This document shows positions 36,865 to 46,150 of a DNA stretch of 64,000 nucleotides, piece by piece; position 1 is the first letter of the stretch; each line of letters starts with the position of its first letter. The translations under genes and the position numbers were made by a program. The notes under the pieces were generated by a model. It had not been told where the DNA came from. It did not search any database and saw only the letters and a list, made by a program, of their open reading frames with translations. The stretch comes from Ralstonia sp. RRA (lineage in GTDB: Bacteria; Pseudomonadota; Gammaproteobacteria; Burkholderiales; Burkholderiaceae). Where the stretch lies: the NCBI RefSeq assembly GCF_037023145.1, contig NZ_CP146091.1, positions 3,694,953 to 3,758,952 on the forward strand, given 5' to 3'.

Positions 36865-38733
36865 TCAGCCTTGTAGGCGACCCTCCAGGCGCGTCTTGGC
36901 TTCCGGCAGTGCCTGCGGCAGGTGGCTCGCCAGCTGCGTGAACAACTCGTCGTGCAGTGCCAGTTCCTGCTGCCATGCAGCAGCGTCGACCGAGATCACC
37001 TTGGCGAACTGCTCAGCCGTGAAGTTCAGCCCATCCCAGCGCAGTTCTTCATAGCGCGGCGACACGCCAAAGGCATGCGCATTGCCCTGCGTCTGGCCTT
37101 CCATGCGGTCGATCATCCACTTCAGCACGCGCATGTTCTCGCCAAAGCCCGGCCACACGAACTTGCCGTTCTCGTCCTTGCGGAACCAGTTCACGCAGAA
37201 GATCTTCGGCAGCGTGGCGCCGCTCTTGGCGAGCTGGTCGCCCAGCTTGAGCCAGTGTGCGAAGTAGTCGGCCATGTTGTAGCCGCAGAACGGCAGCATG
37301 GCGAACGGGTCGCGGCGCACCACGCCCTGCTGGCCAGCGGCCGCAGCGGTGGTTTCCGAGCCCATCGTGGCGGCCATGTACACGCCTTCGATCCAGTCGC
37401 GCGCTTCAGTGACGAGCGGCACGGTGGTCGAGCGGCGGCCGCCAAAGATGAACGCGTCAATGGGTACGCCGGCCGGGTTGTCCCATTCCGGATCGATCGA
37501 CGGGCATTGTGCTGCTGGCGCCGTGAAACGGGCGTTCGGGTGCGCGGCCTTGCGGCCGGTTTCCTTGCCAATCTCCGGCGTCCAGCTTTGGCCCTGCCAG
37601 TCGGTCAGGTGTGCGGGCACGGCATCGGTCATGCCTTCCCACCACACGTCGCCGTCGTCCGTCAGCGCCACGTTGGTGAAGATGACGTTTTCCTTGAGCG
37701 TGGCCATTGCGTTGGGGTTGGTCTTTTCGCCCGTGCCCGGTGCCACGCCAAAGAAGCCCGATTCCGGGTTGATGGCGTACAGGCGGGTCTGGCCGTCGGC
37801 GTCCTGGCGGGGCTTGATCCAGGCGATGTCGTCGCCGATGGTGGTGACCTTCCAGCCGTTGAAGCCGGCAGGCGGGATCAGCATCGCAAAGTTGGTCTTG
37901 CCGCAGGCCGACGGGAATGCCGCTGCCACGTGGTACGTCTTGCCCTCGGGCGAGGTCACGCCCAGGATCAGCATGTGCTCGGCCAGCCAGCCTTGGTCGC
38001 GGCCCATGGTGGAGGCGATCCGCAGCGCGAAGCACTTCTTGCCCAGCAGCGCGTTGCCGCCGTAGCCCGAGCCGAACGACCAGATTTCACGCGTTTCCGG
38101 GAAGTGCACGATGTACTTGGTCGGGTTGCACGGCCACGGCACGTCTTTCTCGCCGGCGGCCAGCGGCTTGCCGACGGTGTGCACGCACGGCACGAACTCG
38201 CCGTCGGTGCCCAGCACGTCGTACACGGCGCGACCCATGCGGGTCATGATGCGCATGTTGACGGCCACGTACGGGCTGTCCGACAGCTCCACACCAATGT
38301 GCGCGATCGGCGAGCCCAGCGGGCCCATCGAGAACGGCACCACGTAAAGCGTGCGGCCGCGCATGCTGCCATCAAACAGGCCGTTTAGCGTTTGGCGCAT
38401 CTCGGCCGGGGCCGTCCAGTTGTTGGTAGGGCCGGCGTCTTCCTTCTTTTGCGAGCAGATGAAAGTGCGGTCTTCCACACGCGCCACGTCCGACGGGTCC
38501 GACAGCGCCAGGAACGAGTTCTTGCGCTTGGCCGGGTTGAGCTGCTTCATCGTGCCGGCAGCGACCATCTCGGCGCACAGGCGGTCGTACTCTTCTTGCG
38601 AGCCATCGCACCAGACAATGCGCTCCGGCTTGGTGAGTGCCGCGATTTCGCCCACCCATGCGACCAGGCGCGGGTGTTTTACGTAATCGGGCACGTTCAA
38701 TGCGGGCACGCCCTGCATCGCGGGTTGATTCAT
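36865..38733 (-). CDS. pckG: Phosphoenolpyruvate carboxykinase (GTP)
   Basis: 622 aa, the GTP-type length. The kinase-1a P-loop is [13 protein letters not shown] (about residue 285), the PEPCK loop with the hyper-reactive Cys. The guanine side is marked by [15 protein letters not shown], and the substrate region by [15 protein letters not shown]. It converts oxaloacetate to PEP for gluconeogenesis. ATG 38733 has AGT/GGAG upstream; TTG 38739 is less likely. Confidence 0.96.
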   Translation of the reverse strand: MNQPAMQGVPALNVPDYVKHPRLVAWVGEIAALTKPERIVWCDGSQEEYDRLCAEMVAAGTMKQLNPAKRKNSFLALSDPSDVARVEDRTFICSQKKEDAGPTNNWTAPAEMRQTLNGLFDGSMRGRTLYVVPFSMGPLGSPIAHIGVELSDSPYVAVNMRIMTRMGRAVYDVLGTDGEFVPCVHTVGKPLAAGEKDVPWPCNPTKYIVHFPETREIWSFGSGYGGNALLGKKCFALRIASTMGRDQGWLAEHMLILGVTSPEGKTYHVAAAFPSACGKTNFAMLIPPAGFNGWKVTTIGDDIAWIKPRQDADGQTRLYAINPESGFFGVAPGTGEKTNPNAMATLKENVIFTNVALTDDGDVWWEGMTDAVPAHLTDWQGQSWTPEIGKETGRKAAHPNARFTAPAAQCPSIDPEWDNPAGVPIDAFIFGGRRSTTVPLVTEARDWIEGVYMAATMGSETTAAAAGQQGVVRRDPFAMLPFCGYNMADYFAHWLKLGDQLAKSGATLPKIFCVNWFRKDENGKFVWPGFGENMRVLKWMIDRMEGQTQGNAHAFGVSPRYEELRWDGLNFTAEQFAKVISVDAAAWQQELALHDELFTQLASHLPQALPEAKTRLEGRLQG

Positions 38734-39162
38734 GACCAAAACTCCAATGGAAGTGAAAAAGAAAGCGGTGGCAGATCAGCACGGCAACCCGGGCCGGGGC
38801 GCCCAGCGGCGGGGTGGAAAGCGATCGACGGCGCACCGTGAGCGGGCCGGATCAGCGATTTCCAGAGGGAGGGGCAACGCAGGCGGAGGGACAGGAGCCG
38901 TGCTGATTTCACATTCAGTTACAAAGCGGTTCGCTGCCGGAAGGTGGGTTTTTCCGGGCGGCGGGGGCCGCGTGCGCTAAAGTGGCGGGACCGAGGTCAA
39001 CAGACCCTAGAACAAGGACTCGTCACCAGCGAGGCAGCGCAAATTGCGTGCCCGCGGCGGGCAATTCCAAACGTCGCAACGGATTGTTGTGCGACGAGGG
39101 ATGGGAAGAATACCACCGCGAGGGATCGCTGTTTTTTGCTGCGCACCATTGTTCGAAGTGAG
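38734..39162. other. Divergent promoter region between pckG and the dehydrogenase gene
   Basis: About 430 bp without a credible gene. It must hold both promoters. I see no clear -35/-10 pair, palindrome or leader structure. Confidence 0.5.
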
Positions 39163-40197
39163 ATGTCGATGAAGATTGCCGTACTGGACGACTACCAAGA
39201 CGCTGTTCGCAAGCTGGATTGCTTCAGCCTGATGCAGGACCACGAAGTCAAAGTGTTCAACAACACTGTCAAAGGCGTGGGGCAATTGGCCGCACGTGTG
39301 GCGGACGTTGAAGCCATCGTGTTGATCCGGGAGCGCACGCGTGTGACGCGTCAGCTGCTCGACCGCCTGCCCAAACTCAAGATCATCAGCCAGACCGGCC
39401 GCGTATCGCGTGATGCCGGCAGCCATATCGACCTGGATGCCTGTACCGACAAGGGCGTGGTCGTGCTGGAGGGCAAGGGCTCGCCGGTGGCGCCGGCCGA
39501 GTTGACCTGGGCGCTGGTGATGGCCGCGCAGCGGCGCATTCCGCAGTACGTGGCGAGCCTCAAGCACGGCGCGTGGCAGCAGTCGGGGCTGAAGTCGACG
39601 ACGATGCCGCCCAACTTCGGCATCGGCCGCGTGCTGAAGGGCCAGACGCTGGGGATTTTTGGCTACGGCAAGATCGGCCAGCTTGTGGCGGGTTATGGCC
39701 GTGCCTTCGGCATGAACGTGCTGGTGTGGGGCCGTGAGGGCTCGCAGGAGCGCGCCCGCGCCGACGGCTATACCGTGGCGGAATCGAAGGAGGCGCTGTT
39801 CGAGCAGTCCGACGTGCTGTCCGTCCACCTGCGCCTGAGCGACGAGACACGCGGCATTGTGACGGTGGCCGACCTCACGCGCATGAAGCCGACCGCCCTC
39901 TTCGTCAACACCAGCCGCGCCGAGCTGGTGGAAGAAAACGGCCTGGTGACCTCGCTCAACCGCGGTCGCCCGGGCATGGCCGCCATCGACGTGTTTGAAA
40001 CGGAACCCATCCTGCAGGGCCATACCCTGCTGCGCATGGAGAACTGCATCTGCACGCCGCACATCGGCTATGTGGAACGCGACAGCTACGAGATGTACTT
40101 CCGCATCGCGTTTCAGAACATCCTCGATGTGCTGCAGGGCAACGTCGACAGCGTGGTCAATCCGACCGCGCTGGCGCCGGCGCTGATTCGCGCCTGA
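39163..40197 (+). CDS. D-2-hydroxyacid dehydrogenase family protein (SerA-like)
   Basis: 344 aa. The NAD-binding Rossmann segment is GIFGYGKIGQLVAGYG, and the catalytic residues Arg (FVNTSRAELV), Glu (DVFETEP) and His (CTPHIGY) are all present. There is no C-terminal ACT domain, so it is shorter than feedback-regulated SerA. It may oxidise 3-phosphoglycerate or reduce a 2-keto acid; substrate is not certain. Start at 39163 (MSMKIAVLDDYQDAV), with ATG 39169 as alternative. Divergent from pckG. Confidence 0.85.
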   Translation: MSMKIAVLDDYQDAVRKLDCFSLMQDHEVKVFNNTVKGVGQLAARVADVEAIVLIRERTRVTRQLLDRLPKLKIISQTGRVSRDAGSHIDLDACTDKGVVVLEGKGSPVAPAELTWALVMAAQRRIPQYVASLKHGAWQQSGLKSTTMPPNFGIGRVLKGQTLGIFGYGKIGQLVAGYGRAFGMNVLVWGREGSQERARADGYTVAESKEALFEQSDVLSVHLRLSDETRGIVTVADLTRMKPTALFVNTSRAELVEENGLVTSLNRGRPGMAAIDVFETEPILQGHTLLRMENCICTPHIGYVERDSYEMYFRIAFQNILDVLQGNVDSVVNPTALAPALIRA

Positions 40198-40222
40198 CGC
40201 TCAGTCTTCAGTCTTTAGCCGA

Positions 40223-41113
40223 TCAAGCCGCAGCGCGAAGCTGTGGCTGATTGGCGCCTGCACCGTCAAAACGGAAGCTGTCCATCGCCAGCGAGCCGTA
40301 CGTCACCGTGTCGACCACGTGCTGAGCCTGCACGCCGCCCGGCGTGACCTGGCTCGGCTGGCCCATCGCGGCGCCCAGTGCCACGTACAGCGGCATCAGG
40401 TGCTCGTCGGTGGGGTGGGCATGGGCGGCTTGCGGGGCTTGCGCGCGGTAGTCGCAGAAGGTGGTGAAGTCGCCGCTGCGGATGCCTTCGGTCATGGCCT
40501 CTATCATCCATTCGCGGAATGCATCCACCCACGGTTCTACCGGCACGCCATGCTGCGCCATGCCGGGGCCGCGCATCAGCGCGCGCAGGTTGTGCGTAAA
40601 GCTGCCGGAGCCGAGGATCAGTACGCCCTCGTCGCGTAGCGGCGCGAGCGTGCGCCCCAGCCCCATTTGGCATGCGGGCGACAGGCCCGGCATGAGCGAC
40701 ACCTGCACCACGGGGATCTTCGCTTCGGGAAACATCAGCATCAGCGGCACCCAGGCGCCATGGTCCAGCGGCTGGCGCGGGTCGAGCACGGTGGAGGCTT
40801 GTTCCTCCAATCCGGGGACGATGTTGCCGTCGATCAGCGCGCGGATGCGCTCGGCCAGATCGGGCGCGCCCGGTGGCGCATATTCCAGCGCGTAGAGCTG
40901 TGGCGGAAAACCGCCGAAGTCGTGCCAGGCCTCCTGCTGCGCACGCGCGGTGACGGCCGGACGGCGTGTCATCCAATGCGGCGAGACGACCACGATGGCG
41001 CGGGGGCTGAGCGCGGCCATGTCTTGCCCAAGCGCAGCCAGGGCTTTGCCGACAGGGCCCGGATCGGCCGCCAGCATCGGCGACCCATGAGACAGATAGA
41101 GCACGGGAAGCAT
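40223..41113 (-). CDS. ygiD: 4,5-DOPA dioxygenase-like extradiol enzyme (YgiD/LigB family)
   Basis: 296 aa from ATG 41113 (AGGAAA upstream). LigB-fold metal ligands are visible: His in YLSHGSPM, His in VSPHWM, DHGAWVPL and EHLMPLYVALG. YgiD-type proteins bind zinc or iron and open catechol-like rings such as L-DOPA; the natural substrate is often unknown. Longer frame starts (to 41161) lack ribosome sites. It is convergent with the dehydrogenase gene at 40197. Confidence 0.85.
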   Translation of the reverse strand: MLPVLYLSHGSPMLAADPGPVGKALAALGQDMAALSPRAIVVVSPHWMTRRPAVTARAQQEAWHDFGGFPPQLYALEYAPPGAPDLAERIRALIDGNIVPGLEEQASTVLDPRQPLDHGAWVPLMLMFPEAKIPVVQVSLMPGLSPACQMGLGRTLAPLRDEGVLILGSGSFTHNLRALMRGPGMAQHGVPVEPWVDAFREWMIEAMTEGIRSGDFTTFCDYRAQAPQAAHAHPTDEHLMPLYVALGAAMGQPSQVTPGGVQAQHVVDTVTYGSLAMDSFRFDGAGANQPQLRAAA

Positions 41114-41214
41114 GTCAAATTTCCTGAAGAATATGACTGCCATTCTGCGCCTCCCCCGCACATGTAACGTGGATGGATTTGGAGGCGGGGGTCAGGAAAA
41201 TTGAATGAGTGCGT

Positions 41215-42636
41215 TCAGAGGCTCAGCAGTTCTTCCGCCACCGTCGGGTGCAGGCCCACCGTGGTGCGCAGATGCTTGAGCCGCACGCCCATGCGCACCG
41301 CCACCGCCAGCGCCTGGATGATCTCGGGCGCGGCGTTGTCGACGATGTGGGCGCCGAGCACGCGCCCGCTGCGCGCGTTGCACACCAGCTTGATCAACGA
41401 TTCCATGCCGGTGCCGGCAAAGCGCTGTTCGAGCGAGACAAAGCGGCGGACCACCACGTCGATGCGGTCGGCGGTGGCGCGTTTATCGTTGTCCGCGCGG
41501 TCAGGCCAACGCGCGCGCGCGTCCGTTTCGGTCAAGCCCACGGTGGCGATGGCCGGGTCGCAGAACACTGCTGTTGGCACCGTATTCATGTCGGGCAGTC
41601 GCAGCATCCCCTTCAGGCCCTTGCCGAACAGACGCTCGGCCACGTACTGCCCTTGTGCGGTGGCCACGGGCGTGAGCTGCTGGGTGCTGCTGACATCGCC
41701 CACGGCATGCACGCCGCGCGCGCGGGTACGGAAGTGGCGGTCCACGGCGATACCGCCGCGCGCATCGAGCGAGACGCCTGCCGCGTCCAGCCCCAGCCCC
41801 GCAGTGGTTGGTGCGCGGCCAATGGCGGCCAGCACGCGCTGGGCACGCAGCACGCGTGGGATGTCACTGGAGGTGTCGTCGGTTACGTAGACGGCCACGC
41901 CATCGCCGTTGACCGCATCGCGCTCCACGCGCACGACATCGGCGTTCAGCACAAGGTCGACGCCGCAGCGGGATAGCGCTTGCGCGGAGGCTTCCGACAC
42001 GGCGACATCAAATTCGGACAGCACGCGTGCCTCGCGCACCAGCAGCGTCACGCGCACGCCAAAGCGCGCCAGCATCGATGCCAACTCCACCGCCACCACA
42101 CCACCGCCCACGATGATGAGCGAGGCGGGCAGTGTGTCCCAGCCGAAAACGTCATCGGAGCTGCAAGCGAGTTCGGCGCCGGGCACCGGCAGCGGCACGG
42201 GGTGTGCGCCGGTGGCCAGCACGACCTGCCGCGTGCGCAGCGTGGTCTTGCCGGTCTCGCCGTGCAGCCGGACAATGCCGCGCCCGCGCAGCGAGGCCAT
42301 GCCGGTCAGCCACTGCACACCGGCGTCCAGCAGGTGTGAGTGATAGACCTCGTTCAGGCGGGCCACCTCGGCGCGGGTGCGGGCGATGGCTTGGCCCCAA
42401 GCGTCGGCGGCATGCGCTGCGCGCAGGCAACGCGCAATCGTCTGTGACCAGGCTGCGCCGTAGCCGAGCAGCTTCTTGGGCACGCAGCCGCGGTTGACGC
42501 AGGTGCCGCCCACTTGCGCGCGGTCGATGATCAGGGTGCGCGCGCCCAACTGCGCTGCACGGCGCGCGGCCGCCAGCCCGGCCGAGCCGGCGCCGATCAC
42601 GATCAAATCAAAGGAGACTGCGGATTTTGCGGGCAT
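41215..42636 (-). CDS. gor: Glutathione-disulfide reductase-type flavoprotein
   Basis: 473 aa. FAD GxGxxG in VIGAGSAGLAAARRAA, redox disulfide in GGTCVNRGCVPKKL, NAD(P) motif IVGGGVVAVELASML, and the C-terminal His-Glu dyad in HPTVAEELLSL. The CVNxGCVPKK and HPTxxEE forms indicate glutathione reductase rather than lipoamide dehydrogenase or mercuric reductase. Cytosolic, keeps GSH reduced using NADPH. ATG 42636 is preferred to the upstream 42690. Confidence 0.88.
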   Translation of the reverse strand: MPAKSAVSFDLIVIGAGSAGLAAARRAAQLGARTLIIDRAQVGGTCVNRGCVPKKLLGYGAAWSQTIARCLRAAHAADAWGQAIARTRAEVARLNEVYHSHLLDAGVQWLTGMASLRGRGIVRLHGETGKTTLRTRQVVLATGAHPVPLPVPGAELACSSDDVFGWDTLPASLIIVGGGVVAVELASMLARFGVRVTLLVREARVLSEFDVAVSEASAQALSRCGVDLVLNADVVRVERDAVNGDGVAVYVTDDTSSDIPRVLRAQRVLAAIGRAPTTAGLGLDAAGVSLDARGGIAVDRHFRTRARGVHAVGDVSSTQQLTPVATAQGQYVAERLFGKGLKGMLRLPDMNTVPTAVFCDPAIATVGLTETDARARWPDRADNDKRATADRIDVVVRRFVSLEQRFAGTGMESLIKLVCNARSGRVLGAHIVDNAAPEIIQALAVAVRMGVRLKHLRTTVGLHPTVAEELLSL

Positions 42637-42693
42637 GGCGGTGTCCGTCTGTCCATCAAGGTGGCATCGGCCGGACGGCCATGGCGGCACGCC

Positions 42694-42730
42694 GGCGGGC
42701 GCACCGTGTGCAGCAAACGGCGCGCCCGCC
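42694..42730 (-). terminator. Hairpin after the patatin gene
   Basis: GGCGGGCGC (42694-42702) and GCGCCCGCC (42722-42730), 9-bp perfect stem with a 19-nt loop, beyond the patatin stop on the minus strand. No T-run. Confidence 0.5.
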
Positions 42731-42749
42731 GCTTGCCGGATGACGGTGG

Positions 42750-43643
42750 CTACGCAGCCACCGGTTCGGCGAACCCGCGTGGAAGTTCGCGCAGGAAGGT
42801 TTCGCCGTCATGACGGCCGAGCGCATAGGCGTCGCGCATGGCGCCCGGGCGGGTGTAGTCCCAGCTCGAGATCGGCACCTTGCGCGAGGGCTGCACGTAA
42901 AAGCGGCGCTGCACGCCGCCGGCCACCGGCACATCCATGCGGAAGAACGTCGGGCGCGGGTACAGGCGCGTCACCAGCACCAGCGCATCGCCGGGGGTCG
43001 GGTCCAGCGCGTGCACCGGTACGTTGTCGACCATGCCGCCGTCGAGCACCGGCCGCCCCGCGCGCCGCAAGACCGGCGTGAACGGCGGGGTCGATGCCGA
43101 CTGCAGCAGCAGGTCGGCCAGCTCTTCGGGCGAGGCGCAATCCTGCGCGCGCACGAATTCTGGCGTGAAGCCCAGGCGCCGGCCCAGTGTCGGGTGCAGC
43201 GTCTTGCGGACGTGCTTTTCGATGTTGTACGCAATCAGCCCCGCCGCCACGGCCGTGCGCGCGCCCATCCAGCGCGGGATATGCGCCACGCCGATGCGGA
43301 TCTCGGGCGCCTGCGCCAGCCGCGCGAAGCGGCCCTCGCCAAACACCGTCAGCAGCGCCGTGCGGTACATGCCGTAGTGCGGGAACACGCGCTCGCCGCG
43401 CAGCAGGTTGCCCCAGTGGGCGTTGCGCTTGTTGTGGCGCAGGGTCTCGGCGTAGTAGTCCATCAGCTCGGCGGAATTCCACGCGTGCAGCATGCAGGCC
43501 GTCGATGCGCCGGCCGAGATGCCGGTGATCACGCGCGGCGCCAGGCTCAGCTCGGGCTGCACGACATCCCACCAGCCGGCCTGCCACCAGCAGCGGTTGC
43601 CGCCGCCGGCAAACACCATCTGATCGAAGGCGGGCGTGCTCAT
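42750..43643 (-). CDS. Patatin-like phospholipase
   Basis: 297 aa from ATG 43643. Oxyanion segment AGGGNRCWW, nucleophile Ser in GISAGAST and the catalytic Asp in LDGGMVDN complete a patatin Ser-Asp dyad. Likely an intracellular acyl hydrolase acting on lipids. It follows the TetR repressor gene by 14 bp on the same strand and may share its transcript. No signal peptide, so not a classical secreted toxin. Confidence 0.87.
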   Translation of the reverse strand: MSTPAFDQMVFAGGGNRCWWQAGWWDVVQPELSLAPRVITGISAGASTACMLHAWNSAELMDYYAETLRHNKRNAHWGNLLRGERVFPHYGMYRTALLTVFGEGRFARLAQAPEIRIGVAHIPRWMGARTAVAAGLIAYNIEKHVRKTLHPTLGRRLGFTPEFVRAQDCASPEELADLLLQSASTPPFTPVLRRAGRPVLDGGMVDNVPVHALDPTPGDALVLVTRLYPRPTFFRMDVPVAGGVQRRFYVQPSRKVPISSWDYTRPGAMRDAYALGRHDGETFLRELPRGFAEPVAA

Positions 43644-43657
43644 GGGGTGACCTCGGC

Positions 43658-44305
43658 TCAGGCAACGGCCGGCTGCGTCAGGCGCAGCGCGGGCGAATAT
43701 TTCATGGTGTCGATACACGCATCCAGCAGGCGCTCGCGCTTGCTGGCGAGGGAGGAGGCGTCCGGATAGAACAGGAAGTCGCCCATGATGCCGTTGAACG
43801 ACGCATGGAAATGCGCCACGGCCAGGGGGATGTCCAGGTCGGCCGGCAACTGCCCGCGCCGTGCGGCTTGTTCGATGATGCTGGTCAGCCGCGCCATCCC
43901 CTCTTCAAAGGATTCCTGCTGGCGCTTGAGGATGGGGCTTGTGTCTTCCACGAACTCGCACTTGTTGAACATGATCTCGAAGACGCGGCGCCAGTGCGCG
44001 TCTTCCACCAGTTGGCGCAGCAGGAAGTTGCCCACCGTGCGCAGTTCACCCAGCGGGTCGTCGGCCTCGACGCCCGGCGGCGAACACATGGTTTCCATCG
44101 GCAGCTTCACGCGCTCGCACATGGCGGCGAACACGTCAGCCTTGTTGCGGAAATGCCAGTAGATGGCGCCGCGCGTCACGCCCGCGGCCTGCGCGATATC
44201 CGATAGCGACGTGCGTGCCACGCCACGTGCATAAAACACGTCTTCTGCCGCATCCAGGATGCGGTTGCGTGTTTCCAGTGCTTCTTCCTTGGTTCGTCTG
44301 ACCAT
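43658..44305 (-). CDS. acrR: TetR-family repressor of the RND pump (AcrR/TtgR-like)
   Basis: 215 aa. The AcrR-type N-terminus VRRTKEEALETRNRILDAAE is followed by the HTH (TSLSDIAQAAGVTRGAIYWHF) and a ligand-binding core typical of pump repressors (LRRQLVEDAHWRRVFEI region). It is divergent from an AcrAB-OprM operon whose promoter carries a near-copy of the E. coli AcrR operator, so it almost certainly represses the pump and is relieved by drugs. Confidence 0.88.
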   Translation of the reverse strand: MVRRTKEEALETRNRILDAAEDVFYARGVARTSLSDIAQAAGVTRGAIYWHFRNKADVFAAMCERVKLPMETMCSPPGVEADDPLGELRTVGNFLLRQLVEDAHWRRVFEIMFNKCEFVEDTSPILKRQQESFEEGMARLTSIIEQAARRGQLPADLDIPLAVAHFHASFNGIMGDFLFYPDASSLASKRERLLDACIDTMKYSPALRLTQPAVA

Positions 44306-44535
44306 GATCTTCCAGAGGAACGCTGGCTCACCCTGCCGGCGTTCTTTCGATTCGCTTTTGTGCGCCGCACAATCTTTGGCAACACATTATTCCATACTGC
44401 GCAACGCTGCGCCCTGTGCTTCAGGCGATGCAAGCCTTGATGGGTCGCATCTTGCCGCGATCCCGCGCCGTTCCGCCGTTGCAACGAAGTCAGCAAAAGT
44501 TGCAACAATGGCCCTGCTTTCTCAAAGGGTCCTGC

Positions 44536-44564
44536 TTACATACATGCGTGAACGTATCTATAAT
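44536..44564 (+). promoter_or_regulatory. Pump promoter with overlapping AcrR-type operator
   Basis: -35 TTACAT (44536-44541) and -10 TATAAT (44559-44564), 17-bp spacer. The 24-bp palindrome 44537-44560, with TACATACAT on the left and GTGAACGTATCTA on the right, agrees with the published E. coli AcrR operator at 20 of 24 positions by my comparison. A bound repressor would cover both hexamers. A leader of ~305 nt precedes the first gene. Confidence 0.75.
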
Positions 44565-44875
44565 AGCGCGCACTTCGCCTCTTGCACATTGCAACATGCG
44601 CCACATCGGCTTGGTCAGTTCCACAGCCTGGGCGTTTTGTGACTGGGTGGAGCACTGCAGCAAATCGCGCTCGTTCTCGCGTCGTTGAGTCCGTTTTGTT
44701 GCGACTTCGTCGCAAACGCCGTATCGCATGCCATCGGATGCGGCTAGGATCGTGCGTTTCAATTGTATTTTTTGGTTTCGCTGACGGTTTGCCGGCGCTG
44801 TATTCGCATTCGCACTCGTTTGCGTGGTACCAGCGCGGCGCCCGGCATTCCGCTTATCGCCACATGGGGTCATCT

Positions 44876-46135
44876 ATGACGAACACCCGCCGTTATCACC
44901 AACTCGCTGCCGCCGCATTCATGGTGGTGGCGCTTGCAGCCTGCGGCAACAAGCAGGCACAAGGGCCGGGCGGCGCCGGCATGCCGCCGACCGAAGTCGG
45001 CGTTGTGACCGTGCAGCCGCACGCTGTCGGTCTGACCAGCGAATTGCCGGGTCGCCTGGAAGCCACACGTGTGGCCCAGGTGCGCGCGCGGGTCGCGGGC
45101 ATTGTGCTCAAGCGTTCGTACGCTGAAGGCAGCGACGTCAAGGCTGGGCAGCAGCTGTTCCAGATCGACCCGGCGCAGTACCAGGCCTCGCTCGACAGCG
45201 CGAAAGCGCAACTGGCGCGCTCCGAAGCCACGCAAACGCAGGCGCAACTGAAAGCCGAGCGCTACAAGCCGCTGGTCGCCACCAACGCCATCAGCAAGCA
45301 GGATTACGACGATGCGACGGCCGCCGCCAAGCAGGCCACCGCTGATGTGGCCGCTGCTCGCGCTGCCGTGGAAACCGCCAAGCTGAACGTCGGGTACGCC
45401 AGCGTGACCTCGCCGATCGCCGGCCGTGCTGGCCTGGCGCAGATCACCGAAGGCGCACTGGTTGGCCAAGGTGAGGCAACGCTGCTGACCACCGTGCAGC
45501 AGATCGACCCGATCTACCTGACCTTCACGCAGTCGAGCACCGAAGTGCTGCGCCTGCAGGAAGCGCTCAAGGCCGGCAAGCTGGCCAAGGCCGGCGGCGA
45601 TGCCGCCAAGGTCACGCTCGTGACGGAAGACGGCCGCGCCTATGCGCAACCCGGCAAGCTGTACTTCTCTGACCTGACGGTGGACCCGGCCACGGGCACG
45701 ATCACGCTGCGCGCGATTGTTCCGAACGCCGACCGCACGCTGCTGCCGGGCATGTACGTGCGTGCCCGTCTGGAGCAAGCCGTGGACGAGCAAGCCATCA
45801 CGGTGCCGCAACAGGCTGTGACGCGTAGCCCCGACGGCGCCTCAGTCATGATCGTGGACGCCGAGGGCAAGGTGGCGGTACGCCCGGTTCAGGCAGATCG
45901 CTCGACCGGTACGGAGTGGATCGTCTCCAGCGGCCTGAAGGCAGGCGACAAGGTCATCGTCGACGGCCTGCAGAAGGTTCGCCCGGGCGCGCCGGTGAAG
46001 GCCGTGCCGTGGCAACCGGGCGCGGCCCCGGGTCAGCACGGCCAACCCGGTCAGGGTCAGGGTGGCGGAGCCGCCCAGGCAAGCGCCCCAGCAGCAAGCG
46101 CCCCCGCTGCCAGCGCACCGGCAGCCAAGCAGTAA
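44876..46135 (+). CDS. acrA: RND efflux periplasmic adaptor lipoprotein (AcrA-like)
   Basis: 419 aa. A lipoprotein signal ends at LAACG, so Cys is the acylated N-terminus. The usual HlyD/MFP order follows: beta-barrel/lipoyl half (ARVAGIVLKRSYAEGSDVKAG), long coiled-coil hairpin (about 95-165), second lipoyl half (VTSPIAGRAG) and barrel (GTITLRAIVPN). The tail is rich in Gly/Gln/Ala. The adaptor links AcrB to the outer-membrane channel. ATG 44876 has GGGG 8-9 bp upstream. Operon leader with the two next genes. Confidence 0.92.
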   Translation: MTNTRRYHQLAAAAFMVVALAACGNKQAQGPGGAGMPPTEVGVVTVQPHAVGLTSELPGRLEATRVAQVRARVAGIVLKRSYAEGSDVKAGQQLFQIDPAQYQASLDSAKAQLARSEATQTQAQLKAERYKPLVATNAISKQDYDDATAAAKQATADVAAARAAVETAKLNVGYASVTSPIAGRAGLAQITEGALVGQGEATLLTTVQQIDPIYLTFTQSSTEVLRLQEALKAGKLAKAGGDAAKVTLVTEDGRAYAQPGKLYFSDLTVDPATGTITLRAIVPNADRTLLPGMYVRARLEQAVDEQAITVPQQAVTRSPDGASVMIVDAEGKVAVRPVQADRSTGTEWIVSSGLKAGDKVIVDGLQKVRPGAPVKAVPWQPGAAPGQHGQPGQGQGGGAAQASAPAASAPAASAPAAKQ

Positions 46136-46150
46136 ACAAGGAGCCATCGC

